Counted from the first letter of the stretch, positions 1 through 13,743 are shown. The stretch: 64,000 nt of DNA from Dryomyza anilis (GCA_951804985.1 OX638131.1:104304464-104368463), one strand, 5' to 3'. The notes: generated by a model not told the origin, from the letters alone. Numbers and translations are program-made.

Positions 1-1477
1 TTTTCAATGAAATCATCATGAAACGTTTCACGAGTATTTATGTCTCAAATTATAGCTGAATATTGAAAAAAATATATATATATTAAGAGTCATATTGCTG
101 TATATTTGCATTATAGAATTGCTGTATATTTGTATTAAAAATTTAATCGAAGGTTTCAAGACTAATCAGGCATTGAATCTTGATCTTAATTCAAACCTAA
201 ATAGATCTGGTATTTTCTGCAGCGCTATTTCTAAAATATCAACTACTAATTCTTCATTATCAAAAAAATGTTCTACTTCATCAGCTTCATGGGTTGTAGT
301 AAATTTTTAAGTTTCTTCCCTCCGTTCACCGTCCGTTCGGCGCATTTAGCGTCGAACGTTGCACTGAAGACTTCAATATTTATTGGCGCACAAAATGTTA
401 CGGTATTTTATGAAAGCGTGTGAAAATGTTTACGACACAAAGTGAAAAACCTGCGGTCATTTAAATTTGAATATTTAACGAAACTATTATGAAATTGGCG
501 CGAAAGGAGAGGGGGTCGATCACAAAACACACGCATGCACATGGAAATCGGGAAAAATTGAAAAAAATGCACTTTTTTACATACTTTAACATTAGATTAA
601 TTTAACAATTTTTGAAAATTGAATATTTTTTAACTTCTTTTACAACTTATTTTTATTTTTGTATTCTTTATTTTTTTTTTGTTTATTACAATGCAATTTT
701 TGTCTGATATTAAAATTTTTCTTTATGCAATTTTAAATTTTGTCAGTTTTCTGAGTTTTATTTTTTACAAATTATTTAAATAATTTAAAAACACATTTCA
801 TTAAATACATTATTTTTTAAATTAATTTCCGTTTTATTAATTTTTGTTCACAATACAATTCAAAAACACTATTTTTGCTTCCTAAGAAGATGTTGGATTT
901 ATTTTTTTGTATAGCAACTGCCGTGCGTGTGCTCACGTCACCGTCCAATGCAAAACCCGACGACAGACTGACTGGTGTCTATTGGTGGAAAATATGTTGT
1001 TCCTCGTCTATTCAGGCAGCAACGTCGTTGTTTGCCTGATGGCACTTAGCACGAAGAGCACATCGTCGCAAGCGGAAGTTGACGATTCGGCTTTTCGCAG
1101 TTGAAACTTCGAAAATTCATTTCTGAGCGAATGTTAACTTTCACATTTGTTTAAAGCATATTATGAAAGAGCACAACAAAATGTGCTCCTGAGAGAGCAA
1201 AACAGAGAGAGAGAAAGAGAGTCTGTGCGGCTGATAAACTGATAAGAATGAATTCGAATGAAATTTCGAATTATTTTCATTGAGTTGCTTCCAATATTTC
1301 AGAGAAAGCTAAAACTATTTTGTAAAGAGTAATGGGCAGCTGTTGTGCTCTATACAAAATAATACTCACCATAAAAATGTAAATAAGAATTAAAAAAAAA
1401 GTTTACTAAAAATTCAATTTTTATAAAAATTAAATTAATTACTAAAAAATTCTATTTGTCTCTAGAAATTATATATT
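1..1477. other. AT-rich unique DNA without a supported gene
   Basis: No open frame here has codon structure, a domain or splice context that I can support; the longest are about 70 codons and low complexity. Short GC-richer stretches (about 320-540 and 910-1240) sit between AT-rich stretches, as expected of insect intronic or intergenic DNA. From about 1400 the sequence grades into the 19-bp satellite that follows. Confidence 0.6.
1191..1222. repeat. GA-rich tract (GAGAG motifs)
   Basis: A short run of GAGAGAG, then ACAGAGAGAGAGAAAGAGAG. In flies GAGAG is the core site of GAGA factor (established knowledge), so this could be a regulatory tract. It could equally be a simple microsatellite; no nearby gene or promoter supports function. 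Confidence 0.4.
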
Positions 1478-2830
1478 TCAATAAAAATTCAAATTTTCAC
1501 TAAAAATTCAAATTTTCACTAAAAATTCAAATTTTCACTAAAAATTAAAATTTTCACTAAAAATTCAAATTTTCACTAAAAATTCAAATTTTCACTAAAA
1601 ATTCCATTTTTCACTAAAAATTCAATTTCTCACTTTAAATTCAATTTTTCACTAAAATTCAATTGTTCACTAAAATTCAAATTTTCACTAAAATTCAATT
1701 GTTCACTAAAATTCAATTTTTCAATAAAATTTAACTTTTCACTAAATATTAATTTTTCACCAAAAATTCAATAATTCACTAAAAATTCAATTTTTAACTA
1801 AAAATTATGTTTTTCACAATAATTCAATTATTTACTAAAAATTCAATTCTTCACTAAAAATTGCAATTTTCACTAAAAATTCAAATTTATACTAAATATT
1901 CAAATTTTCACAAAATATTCAACTTTTCACTAAAAATTCAATTTTTCACTTAAAATTCAATTTTTCACTAAAAATTCAATTTTTCACTAAAAATTCAATT
2001 TTTCACTAAAAATTCAATTTTTCACTAAAAATTCAATTTTTCACTAGAAATTCAATTTTTCACTAAAAATTAAATTTTTCACTAAAAATTAAATTTTTCA
2101 CTAAAAATTCAATTTTTCACTAAAAATTCAATTTTTCACTAAAAATTAAATTTTTCAATAAAAATTTAATTATTTAAAAATTCAAATTTCACTAAAAATT
2201 CAATTTTTCACTAAAAATTCAATTTTTCAATAAAAATTCAATTTTTCAATAAAAATTCAATTTTTCACTTAAAATTCAATTTTTCACTAAAAATTCAATT
2301 TTTCACTAAAAATTCAATTTTTCACTAAAAATTCAATTTTTCACTAAAAATTCAATTTTTCACTAAAAATTCAATTTTTTACTAAAAATTAAATTTTTCA
2401 CTAAAAATTCAATTTTTCACTAAAAATTCAATTTTTCACTAAAAATTAAATTTTTCAATAAAAATTTAATTATTTAAAAATTCAAATTTTCACTAAAAAT
2501 TCAATTTTTCACTAAAAATTCAATTTTTCAATAAAAATTCAATTTTTCACTAAAAATTCAATTTTTCAATAAAAATTCAATTTTTCACTAAAAATTCAAT
2601 TTTTCACTAAAAATTCAATTTTTCACTAAAAATTAAATTTTTCACTAAAAATTCAATTTTTCACTTAAAATTAATTTTCACTAATTATTCAATTTTTTAC
2701 TAAAAATTCAGATTTTCACTAAAAATTCAAAATTTTACTAAAAATTCAATTTTCACTAAAATTCTATTTTCACTAAAATTCTTTTTTTCACAAGAAAAAA
2801 AACAATTTTCATTAAAAATTCAAATTTTCA
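1478..2830 (+). repeat. 19-bp satellite array A1, unit TTTTTCACTAAAAATTCAA
   Basis: About 1.35 kb of tandem copies of a 19-bp unit, cleanest from about 1930 to 2660 and degenerate at both ends. Frequent variants change CAA to AAA or CACT to CAAT. An exact 60-bp block at 2101-2160 recurs at 2401-2460, so a 300-bp higher-order unit was duplicated. No coding content. The same unit recurs at 3.8-4.9 kb and 6.1-6.4 kb, and inverted at 8.85-10.1 kb. Confidence 0.95.
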
Positions 2831-3814
2831 CAAAAAAATGATTTGAAATTAAAATGAGAACCTAAAATAAAATTTAATTTAAATATAAATAAAATGTTCT
2901 GTAATATTTTATATATGTTAATAATATGTTCTTCGTGTTTTCTTTTTCTTTTTTTTTGTGATATTTTTTAACATACTGATATGATTGATACTCATACGAC
3001 CAATTGCTCAAGATTAGTTTTTTTGAAAATGCAAATTTTCATTCTCTAAGATTTCTTTGTTTCATAAAATTTATTAAATTTGAAATAATTAGCATTTTAA
3101 TAAATATTAAAAATACGAAATTTAGAATGCTACCTTCGTTTTAATGCCAACAAAGTAAATATTAATTTTGAAATTCTTTTACAAGTTATATTTAAAATAT
3201 ATGAAACATATATGCATCTTTTACATTTGCTTGCACTACTATAGTAAAAATTAAACATAAACTACGGCAAACAAAATAGTTATATAGAAAAAAATTACAA
3301 CTACAATATGTGACGCAAAAACACTGCATTATTAATACATTGGGAATTTTCGAAACAAAAAGTTGTTGAAAATTCCATTTGAATAATTCATGTGAACATT
3401 TAAACAATTGGCTCTGTTGTTGTTTTTGTTGCCGTTGTTGTTGTTTTAGTTGTTGTCAATGGCAGCATAACATTTAGATACACTAACAATGCTGACGCAG
3501 AGATCCCTAAGATACAAACACAAACACACACATGGCAACACACACACACAATCACTCATTCACTTATTCAGTACCAAACACAAGTATTCGGCAAACATTC
3601 AAATAAATAAATTATGTGTGGCCACCCGGTAATGTGTCAGCTCTGAACACGACTTGTCACAATTCGTGTTGCATAGGAGTCAAGCTGTTCGGCCGACCCT
3701 ACCCGAACCAAACCGACCTGAGTCGGATTACTGTCTTTGTGCATCTTGTGTACTACACAATTCAAATGCAGACGCATTACCCAGTGAGCAAATAAAAACT
3801 TTTTTCTGTTTTAA
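2831..3814. other. Unique DNA with GTT- and CA-rich simple repeats
   Basis: The region lies between two blocks of the same satellite. It contains a (GTT)n-like tract near 3417-3455, a CA-rich tract near 3519-3552 and a GC-richer stretch at about 3625-3735. Simple triplet and CA tracts are common in fly noncoding DNA. I see no gene: the minus-strand frame near 3192-3407 is AT-rich and featureless. Confidence 0.6.
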
Positions 3815-4885
3815 TTACTAAACTTTTTCACTAAAAACTTAATTTTTCTAAAATTCAAATTTTCACTAAAAAAAATCAAAAATTTACAAATAATTTACTA
3901 ATAAAATTTCATTTGTCACGAACAATTAAAATTTTCACAAGTAAAAAAAAATCACAAAATAAATTTTTCAATACAAATTAAATTTTTCACAATTTATCAC
4001 TAAAAATTTAAAATTTCACTCAAAATTCAATTTTTCACTAACAAAAAATCAATTTTTCACTAAAAAAAAAATCAATTTTTCACTACTAATTTATTTTTTA
4101 AGTAAAAATCCAATCGTTTAAAAAAAAAAACAAATTTTCACTAGTATTTATATTTTCTCACAAAAAATTAAATTTTTCTATTAAAAATTAATTTTTTTCT
4201 TAAATTCAAAATTTCCTATAAATTTATTAAAAAAAAAACATTTTTTTACCTAAAATTAAATTTGTCACAAAAAATTTAAATTTTCAAAAATTAAAAAACC
4301 ACAAAATAAATTCTTCATTTCAATTTTTCACCGCAAATTAAATTGTTCAAATATTATTCTTTTTTTTATAAAATTTCAATTTTTTACTTAAAATTAAACT
4401 TTTTGCTAAAATATTAAACCCACAAATTTAATTTTGGACTGAAATTAAATTTTTCACAACAAAATTCAATTTTTCGCTATAAATTCAATTTTTCACTGAA
4501 AATTCAATTTTTCACTAAAAATTCAATTTTTCACTAAAAACTAATTTTTCACTATAAATTAAATTTTTTACTAAAAATTCAATTTTTCACTAAAAATTTA
4601 ATTTTTCACTAAAAATTCAATTTTTCACTAAAAATTCAATTTTTTACTAAAAATTCAATTTATCACTAAAAATTCATTTTTTTCACTCAAAAATTAAATG
4701 TTCACTAAAAATTCAATTTTTCACTAGAAATTAAATTTTTCACTAAAATTTCAAATTTTCACTAAAAATTCAATGTTTCACTAAAAATTCAATTTTTCTC
4801 TACAAAAATCAATTTTTCACTAAAACAAATTCAATATTTCACTAAAAGTTTAATTTTTCACTAAAAATTTAATTTTTCACTCTAA
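3815..4885 (+). repeat. 19-bp satellite array A2 (degenerate to clean)
   Basis: Same unit family and orientation as the array at 1.5-2.8 kb. Between 3815 and about 4440 the units are strongly diverged, with many indels and A-runs. From about 4440 to 4885 the units TTTTTCACTAAAAATTCAA are clear. The gradient suggests an old edge and a more homogenised core. Confidence 0.9.
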
Positions 4886-6090
4886 ACTGTTTCACCAAAC
4901 TGTTTCGATATCGCAACGAAAATGTTGCGAAATGTCGAAGATTTTTTCCGATATCGATGCCATTTCTCGTAATGATAATATAGAAAAATTCGTACCAAAA
5001 CGGTCGGACGATATCGAACCGAGAATAAGAAGATTTCTCGTTAAGAGAATTATTTCAGAATCGAAGCGTTCTAGAAGCTCTTGACGACAAAATGGGGCTT
5101 TCTGATTGGTTTGATAAAATGCGTCATCTAATATGTCATCCGCAATGACTATAAAACAGAAAAAAACAAAAAAAACTGTCTTTACCTTTTTTTAATATGT
5201 CGTCCTTCGCATCATGGTCGGCACCATCGCATTAATATATTTCTTTTTCTATTGAATTTAATTTCGTAACACAATTACTTATAACCATCATCATTTTCCA
5301 TTGCATTTTATTTTCTGTCAGTTGCTCCTACTGGGTATTCTATATAAATTTGTCGTTTATTATTTTCATATTCAATTTCAATTTAAACAAAATAGTTTTC
5401 GAAAATGAGTCTACGAATTTAGGATGTGTTTTCATTTTTTTTTTATTTTTGAACGAAAATATTTCTGACATCAAAAACAAAAATAAATAAAAATAAAAAT
5501 TCAAATCTCACTATTTTCATACATTTATGTTTAATGAAATAAAGTGAAATTAACATATAAATACAAAAAAATACTGTCCACTCTATTTATTTTAAAAAAA
5601 AGTAAATACAGCCATAAAGAAAGGGTCACTGGACACCAGGTGACCTTATTTTTAAATCGGAAACGAGTCGCAATCATGAATTCTAACATTTATTAACAAA
5701 GAAACGAAAATCGTTGCTTTTATAATAATGAAATTGACCTAACTATTGTGGGCACTGACATTACTTGAACGCAAAAGGGTGTTCTAACTGTTCGGACCTG
5801 AATATCGTTACCAAAATTATATCCAGGAGACGAGAGCAGGCATGTACCTGAAAGGAGGTACAACTGAATGCGAAAATCTTTAAAAATTAGTTTCGATATA
5901 ACAACGAGATCAATGTTTTTTCTCATAGACAGTTCAGAAACCTTCTAAACAATTGAATACAAAAATCATTAAAATTATCGTTATTATTAGTTTCGATATA
6001 ATAACGAGATCGATTTTTTTTCTCGAAGCCACTTCGAGAATTGTTCGATACACTGGAGGCTCCGAGTCGTGGTATACTGGGTGCTTTACT
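4886..6090. other. Unique DNA with clustered GATATCG motifs
   Basis: No gene is visible. The palindromic core CGATATCG or close variants occurs several times at 4905-5015. A block with AGTTTCGATATAA then AACGAGATC occurs at about 5888 and again about 102 bp later at 5990. A small imperfect hairpin (GGTCACTGG, ACA loop, CCAGGTGACC) lies at 5624-5645. The right part ends with TGGTATACTGGGT at about 6068, a sequence nearly repeated at about 39145. This may be a decayed mobile element, but I cannot define both ends. Confidence 0.45.
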
Positions 6091-6370
6091 AAATAATAAA
6101 TTGTTTACTATAAACTCAATTTTTAGACTAAAAATTCATTTTTTTTCAGTTAAAATTCCATTTTCACTACAAATTCAATTTTTCACAAAAAATAAAATTT
6201 TTCACAAAAAATAAAATTTTTCACAAAAAAATAAAATTTTTCATTAAAAATTATGTTTTTTACTAAAAATTATGTTTTTCACTAAAAAAAAAAATTTTTC
6301 TCTCAAAATTAATTTTTCACTGAAAATTATATTTTTTGCTTGAAAATTATATTTTTTCCCTGAAAATTTA
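6091..6370 (+). repeat. 19-bp satellite array A3 (short, degenerate)
   Basis: About 280 bp of TTTTTCAC(T/A)AAAAATT-type units in the same orientation as the arrays at 1.5-2.8 and 3.8-4.9 kb. Units vary in length and many end in AAATTATG rather than AATTCAA. Flanked on the left by the GATATCG region and on the right by AT-rich unique DNA. Confidence 0.8.
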
Positions 6371-8845
6371 ATGTTATATTAATAGGATGCATACTTTTAG
6401 TACAATAATATTAAAACTATTAATAAAATAGTTCGTTTGTACAATAAATAATGCTCCTGTTAAATAAAATATTAAGACCTACAAATATTAATTGCTGCGT
6501 GTTTATATTTTTATAATGTAGTCGAATAAAGTTTTATTTCAATTAAATATTTTCCAGATCAAGAAATAAATCTTATAGAATTTTAGTAACTTTAATGCAT
6601 AATATACATATATTAAATTAATAAAAATTAAAATTAACATATAGAAAATCACACATAACGTTATAAAGATAATACCATATTTAATGCAACATATTTACAA
6701 TAATTTAGCATGTCTTTATTTAGTCTTGAGTCGACTGCCAAAAAGTAGAATTGATGTATACTGTATTTTCATTAATAAATAAAAAAAGTTTATGTATGAT
6801 GTTTGTTTTATTAATCAAATTAAATGCTTTCACAAAAAAGTGCTTGTTTCAAAATGTAGATGTTTACAAAAAAATGCATGGAACTATTTAGTGAAAAGTA
6901 GTAGAATGACGCACAAAACGAACCAGTTTGTGTATGTCACATTGTGAGACGTGTATTATTATAGGAGAAAAAACATTAAATCAATAGTATTTATATCTTT
7001 AACAATATCTTTAACAATTTAACAATATTGAAATAATAAATTTAATAGTACTGAACTTAACAAAATACCATCAAATTAATTTGAAAACTTTTGAATTAAT
7101 ATAAAAAAAATAATTAATACATGAAGCCTAACATCAATGGTACTTCAATTAAGTACTTAATGGGACATTTTCTTCAGAGTGTAGGGACTGGCATATACAT
7201 CAAGTGGTGAATTCCTATTTGGTCAGTTGTATAAAAGTTCAACAGTACAAAATGTGATTTCAGACATATACAGGTAATTGACACCTTCAACGTCTGACGC
7301 ATAAATTTGCATAAACAGCAGCAGTTTGTCGGAGAAATAACTTCGGAGAAATGAAATATTTTTGCTGTTAATTGACCATATAAAATTTGTTTAGGTAAAA
7401 ACAATTATTTAATTCAATTAGAAAATAGACAAAATTTGGATTATTTTATAAGTTTTCTGAAAACTGTGATTGACAAAATTGTTGGCATATTATTTTTGAT
7501 AGATTTTAAAAAGCTTTTTTCCTTTTGTTTAAATATACTTATCTATAATTATCTCTAAATGATAACTTGCTGTATACTTTCTGCAAAACATCAATTTATC
7601 TGTGAGTTTGACAGAAATAAGCCTCAACTATTTTAGAAAAATGTAACTTTATAAGCTCTGTAATTCAAGGACATACCTTGCACAACAGATCATGCATCAC
7701 ACTGTAACAAGGACACGACAATTCAACGCATGATATTCGCATCAAACAGCAATTGTTGTCTTAATCACCTGTATATAAATCACAGAAAAATAATGTGGGT
7801 TACAAAAAAGAACAATGAAATAACAATATGCTTTGAAATACCATGGAACCACACAAAACGATGGAGATGAAAGAACTGTAAGAAGAGAATAATGGGCGCG
7901 AAGACAAGAACCAGCAATAGAAACCATAGAACAAAGTGCGGCAGGCAGTAAATTGGATCAGATAATGGGGCTATTGCCATGGGTAAACAAAAGGCATAAA
8001 GGCAAGTGTCTCAAATAAGGGGGAAAATACACGGTAAGGCGGCACAGTGTGTCCTGGCAAAACAGCAAAGGAAAGTGTAACAATTGAAAGCCATGTGCCG
8101 AGATGATGGAGAAATTCACGAGAAAAAAAAAATTCAGTATTCTGCAGTAGAACCTACTCGAAATCGAAACTCTCGAAAACAACAATTTCCAAAATGGTAT
8201 CATTTTCATTGTAGCGTCGGACTTATTGACTGGTTTGTGGTAAACGGAAACCTTTGCTTGGGTTTGTTAACTTGAATGGTTGGCCTATCAGCATCGACAT
8301 CATCATCATCGGCATCATAAATGGCGTTAAAAGCCATTTCAACTTAAATTGAAATGTATACGCGAAATATTTCTTTGATTTTTGTTGCAGAATCGTACAA
8401 TGCGCACTACAGCAAAACCAAAAAGAAAGAAAAAATGTTGGCAAAATCACCAAAGGTAAAGTGGCCTTAATCGTAGTCGAATTTATGAAGGACTCTGTAG
8501 GTCGTTACGCTTTGTTTACTCTTTCGCTAAAGTAAAGCATGATATTGGTTGTGTATTTTTTCTGATATGGTATAGTATGTGATTCCATTTGAAGGGCAGT
8601 ATGTAATAAAAAAAATGTAATGGCCTCACATTAAGCATGATTTTGATTTAGATGTTTTTTTAAGCTGCCTGAATAATTGTGCGGGCTACTAAAAATATAA
8701 ATGTAAAATTGAAAGACATTTGATGGCTTAAATGGTATGTAAATAATTTATGGAAGATCTTAAAAGTCATTAAAGACTTTGATTAATATTGATAAATAAG
8801 AATCACATAAATATGGTACACAAATAATTGGAGATGAATTAGTGA
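6371..8845. other. AT-rich unique DNA, no supported gene
   Basis: 6371-7700 is extremely AT-rich. 7700-8460 is more balanced and carries several 60-85-codon frames on both strands (for example minus 7958-8209) that overlap, disagree in frame and contain no recognisable domain. I treat them as chance frames. No RNA gene or transposon terminus was found. Confidence 0.55.
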
Positions 8846-10125
8846 AATATTTACATAATTTTTAATAAAAATTTTAATTTTTAGTAAAATTTCAATTTTT
8901 AATGTTAATTATAGTAAAAATTTTAATTTTTAGTGAAAAATTGAATTTTTAGTGAAAAATTGAATTTTTAGTGAAAATTTGAATTTTTAGTGCAACATTG
9001 AATTTTAAGTGATAAATTGAATTTTTTGGTGAAAAATTAAATTTTTAGTGAAAAATTGAATTCGTAGTGAAAAATTGAATTTTTAGTCAAAAATTTAATT
9101 TGTAGTGAAAAATTGAATTTTTAGTCAAAAATTTAATTTTTAGTGAAAAATTTAATTTTAGTGGAAAATTTAATTTTCAGTTAAAATTTAATTTTTAGTG
9201 AAAAATTGAATTTTTTTTTGAGAAAATTGAACTTTTATTCAAAAACTGAATTTTTATTGAAAAATTGAATTTTTAGTGAAAAATTGAATTTTTATTGAAA
9301 AATTGAATGTTTTAGTAAAATTGAATTTTGTAGAATTTTAGTAGAATTGAATTTTTAGTAAAAAATTGAATTTTTTAGTGAAAAATTTAATTTTTAGTGA
9401 AAAATTGAATTTTTAGTGAAAAATTGAATTTTTAGTGAAAAATTGAACTTTTATTGAAAAATTGAACTTTTAAGTGAAAATTTTAATTTTTAGTGAAAAA
9501 TTGAATTTTTTAGTTAAGAATTGAATTTTTAGTAATAAATTGAATTTTTGGTGAAAAAATTAATTTTTGGTGAAAAATTAAATTTTTGGTGAAAAATTTA
9601 ATTTTTGGTGAAAAATTGAATTTTATTACTGAAAATTTTAATGAATGTTTAGTTAAAAATTGAATTTTTAGTGAAAAATTGAATTCTCAGTTAAAATTTA
9701 ATTTGTAGTGGAAAATTGAATTTTTAGTGAAAAATTGAATTTTTAGTGAAAAATTGAATTTGTTGAGAAAAATATGAATTTCTAATTTAAAATTTAATTT
9801 TTAGATAAAAATTGAAGTTTTATTGAAAAATTTAACTTTTATTACAAATTGAACTTTTAGTGAAAAATTTAATTTTTAGTGAAAAATTTAATTTTTAGTG
9901 AAAAATTAAATTTATTGTGAAAAATTGAATTTTTAATGAAAAATTAAATTTATTGTGAAAAATTGAATTTTTAATGAAAAGATGTATTTTAAGTGAAAAT
10001 TTAATTTTTAGTGAAAATTTGAATTTTTAGTGAAAAATTGAATTTTTAGTGAAAAATTGAATTTTTAGTGAAAAATTTAATTTTTAGTGAAAATTTAAAT
10101 TTTTAGTGAAAAAATTGAATTTATA
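8846..10125 (-). repeat. 19-bp satellite array A4, inverted orientation
   Basis: About 1.28 kb of tandem TTGAATTTTTAGTGAAAAA, the reverse complement of the unit in the arrays at 1.5-6.4 kb. The cleanest runs are near 9220-9480 and 10010-10100. Variants include GTGAAAAATTTAATTTTTA and TTGGTGAAAAA. Its opposite polarity makes the 1.5-10.1 kb interval a large imperfect inverted-repeat arrangement. Confidence 0.95.
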
Positions 10126-12400
10126 TAATTTCCTGATATAATTAATGATTTTAAAATAATATTTTTTGTCAATATTTGAATTATAGTAAAAACAAATTAT
10201 TTAAAATTGAATTTTTTAAATTCCATTTTAGAATTTGTCTATTATTTTTAATATTTAATAATCCAATAATAGTAAAAGTGCTTTGAAATTCATATTTCAT
10301 ACATATTTCATATGACCTGCTAACATTAAGCACTACATTTTGCACTCATGCTAAAAGTCAGTTCTAATATCAACGTCGTACTCTGCAAGAAGCATTTCGT
10401 CAAAATCTCACTTATCGCATGAATACTAAATGACGGCAATCGTGCTGCACATTAGCATAAATAAATCCGAAGGACTCTATCTGGCATCGAATGTGCTAAT
10501 GCGAGCACATTATCGAACGTGTGGAGAGTCGGTCGTACGACGCTATAGTAAAAGCATTGCCAGGCTAAAGGAAAAATAAAATTAAAACGTAAAACCTAAT
10601 AAAAGGAAAGAAATAAAAAATGATTTATAAAAGAGTTCAAATGCATCAATAAAAGATTGCCATGCAAGGACATTCGAATTCGAACAACAAATAAAATAAA
10701 CGTAAAAAATTACCAAAATTTCTACACAAAAAACTGCATTTTCTTTCTATTTGCTCAACACTTGCAAAGTAGGGTTTTAGCCAAATTCTGCTATTTTATT
10801 TTTAGATTTCTTCATTTACATTCTAGTGACTTTTATATATAAAATTGATAAATCCCCAAAAAAAAAAAGAAAAGTATATCTATAACATGCCTTGAGAATA
10901 ATTGTCACTTGTCAGTCTGTTTTCCATTTCCTCTGCCATTTGTGTGCCATTTTAGCGCTAATACAATGTGTTCAATAAGGCTTTTATCGCATTCGCAGTT
11001 AAATCCAGCATGTTCGCATTCAATTTTACTACGTTTTTTTTTTTTGTTATTCTCATGGTTTTCTTTTTTTCCCATCTTCACTTTACTATCAATTTTCTTC
11101 ATCGCTGTCTTAGCGCTGTTCAATTTCTTGTTCAAATTGCAATTTTTATTTCCATGTTTCGGTTGCTACCACAGCTGATGTTGCTGCTGGCTGCTACTAC
11201 TACTGTTTTCCGTCAGCAATACGCTGTGCTGTGCGAGCGACATTGGCAGCATAATCTACCCGTTGGATTTATATTTTTTTCACGTTATTTTTTTTTCTTT
11301 CTTATTTTTTATTCTTACTTCTTTTTAAGCTGGTAATTTTCTTGTTGATAATTTAACTTTTGTCACATCCTTGAGTCTAACACTGCTTTTGTCAGTGCCC
11401 TTAACAGTGGCACCATCTTGTTTTACGCTTATCTAAATAGTTTACTAATCGCTGCAATTTCTTGGATAGGTTGCAAGTACTACAAGTACTTCTGGCTTAA
11501 AATGGCTGCTGTGTATTTGCAGCAGAAACTAACAGTCAGGGAAATTTATTTTTTTAGTTTTTCTCTTCGATATTGTATATAAATGTAGAAAATGTTTAAA
11601 TATTATAAAGTAAGTCCAACTACTACAAAAAAATACATATATCTTTAATTTTAAATTATAGCTAAACGGAATTCTTAATAACCAATTTTCTGGACAAGGT
11701 TATGTTAAAATATGCATTTCTTATACACCCTATATCTTAACTTTATATTATTTTTCATATCTTGTGAGTCGATATTCAAAGTAACAAAAAAAAAATATTT
11801 TGAGTGATTTTTTTTTATATTTAAATTTACACATATTTTTTTTTAAATAACACTTGTAAATTAAAAATTTAAATCTTAAGTAAAAGAAAAATAAATATTT
11901 GAAAAGTTTTCATTAATAAATTTAAAAAAGTCGATTTCTTAATTGAGACATTTGTCATTTACTGCTAAAAGTCTCGTTGAGTTAATCGAATGTTTAATCC
12001 AATTACTTGAGTTAAACCATCCATGCAATTTGTCTATTTGTTGGCCACATTAAAGTCTTTTATATTTTATTTAATTTTTTTGTGTTGCTCATACGTTTTA
12101 TATGCATTTTGCTACAATAGCAATTTGCTTGTGGTAAATGCATGATTCTAATCGGCAGCACGATTTTCACATTTGAAATAAAACAATCTCTGGCACTGAT
12201 TATATTGTCCTCTGTATGCGAGCGCAGAACATCTGTAAAATAGTTTTTTTTTTTTGCGACTTTTTCATATGTGTCGCATTCTTGAATTTGAGTTATTTTA
12301 GGAATTTCTTGCATGTAAAAAATATTTTGCATAGTTTTTCATTTCTTTCATTTTTAAATGGTTAAATAATTTGAATATATTTGTCTTTTGCGGCATTAAA
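10126..12400. other. Unique DNA with T-rich and triplet-rich stretches
   Basis: GC-richer islands are at about 10320-10560 and 10900-11540. The latter includes a GCTGCTGGCTGCTACTACTAC-like triplet tract at about 11185. The 122-codon frame at 10968-11336 is made largely of runs of T (poly-Phe) and has no domain, so I do not call it a gene. 11540-12400 is AT-rich and featureless. Confidence 0.55.
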
Positions 12401-12913
12401 ACGATAAAATTTGAACTCAAAAACTATATAAGCTATATAAAATAAAGATAAAAAATTGAATTGAAGAATAAAATTCATCATATTGATGAACATTTTATTT
12501 CTGTTGCTTTCTGAGTGAGGGATCATTAAATTGAGAATTCATGGTCTCCACAGACACTTTGTCAAATTAATAAACAGTTGGTGAGTTATTCATTAAATTA
12601 ATGAATAAATTTATCACATCTGTAGGTTTGTAGTAATTTAAATTATGAATTATACATCTATATAATAAATCATGGTATCAAGAACTAGTGTTTCAAATTA
12701 TGTATATTATAATTAGTTTTATTCATATTATAGTAATTATAAATGAAAACTGCTAAACTGAAGAATACTTTTAAAATCAAACATTAAATTGATGAATGAA
12801 TTCATAATATTTTGTAATAATTAATGTAATAAGTTATTCGTCAATACAATGAATCATGGTGTACAGAACTAAAATATTCAAAATGATTTTCCTTATTTTA
12901 TGTGCATTATGTG

Positions 12914-13743
12914 CACAGAAAAAAATTCTTCAATATGATGAATTTATTCATAAATATTATGAATTTTTCCACCATCTACCATATTCATCATATTGATACC
13001 ACCGTTCATTAAATGATATATTAATGAATGCATTCATTATATATATAAACAAAATATTCAATACAATGAATTTGAATTCTCATATTGATGAAATTGTTCG
13101 TAATAGTTTTTGAAAATAAAAAAATAATAATTAGAAAAAAAAGTGTTGTAAAGATTGTATGTAAAAAATAACAGTAAAACAATTTTCCGAAATAAATTTC
13201 GGACAAAGAAAAAATTGTTTCGAAAAAAATATCCGACAAAAAACAAAATTTCCAAAAAAAAATTCTCCAACAAATTTTATTTTTGGAATTTTTTTTTTAT
13301 TTAAATATATATTTTTATTAATAAAAAGTTGTAATTATAAATAAATATATTATAAAACATTTTACTAATTTATGCATGTCGAGCAAGCATTATATAAGAA
13401 ATAACATACAAGCCCTACTTGAGAACTGTGAAGTACGGCAAAAAATGAAGAAAAAAAAATGTTTTGAAATAAATTTGGTTTAATGAACAGCGTTCTTCAA
13501 TATGATGAACATATTATGTTGTATTTTATATTTTGGTTCTTTAATATGTTCAAACGTATTCTTCACATACAGTTCATCATATTGAAGACCACTTTTTCGA
13601 CAGTTACCAAGCGTTCTTCATATTTGTGATAGCATTCATAACATTGATGGCATTAATCATTATTATTATGAATGGTTCTTCAATACAATGAATCATGGTT
13701 TGAAGAACGGAATTCATCAATATGATGTACATTTTTTTCTGTG
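12914..13743. mobile_element. Candidate inverted-repeat element with CACAGAAAAAAAT ends
   Basis: The left end at 12914 begins CACAGAAAAAAATTCTTC and continues into ATATGATGAAT. The right end at 13743 is, on the other strand, CACAGAAAAAAATGTAC continuing into ATCATATTGATGAAT. Roughly 30-bp ends are therefore inverted copies with a few mismatches. The interior is AT-rich with no transposase. I see no convincing target duplication, so the limits are provisional and a MITE identity is inference. Confidence 0.4.

Noticed and set aside
3779..6080. ACCCAGT...ACTGGGT as ends of a 2.3-kb transposon
   Set aside because: Only seven bases match, flanks diverge immediately and no target duplication is visible.
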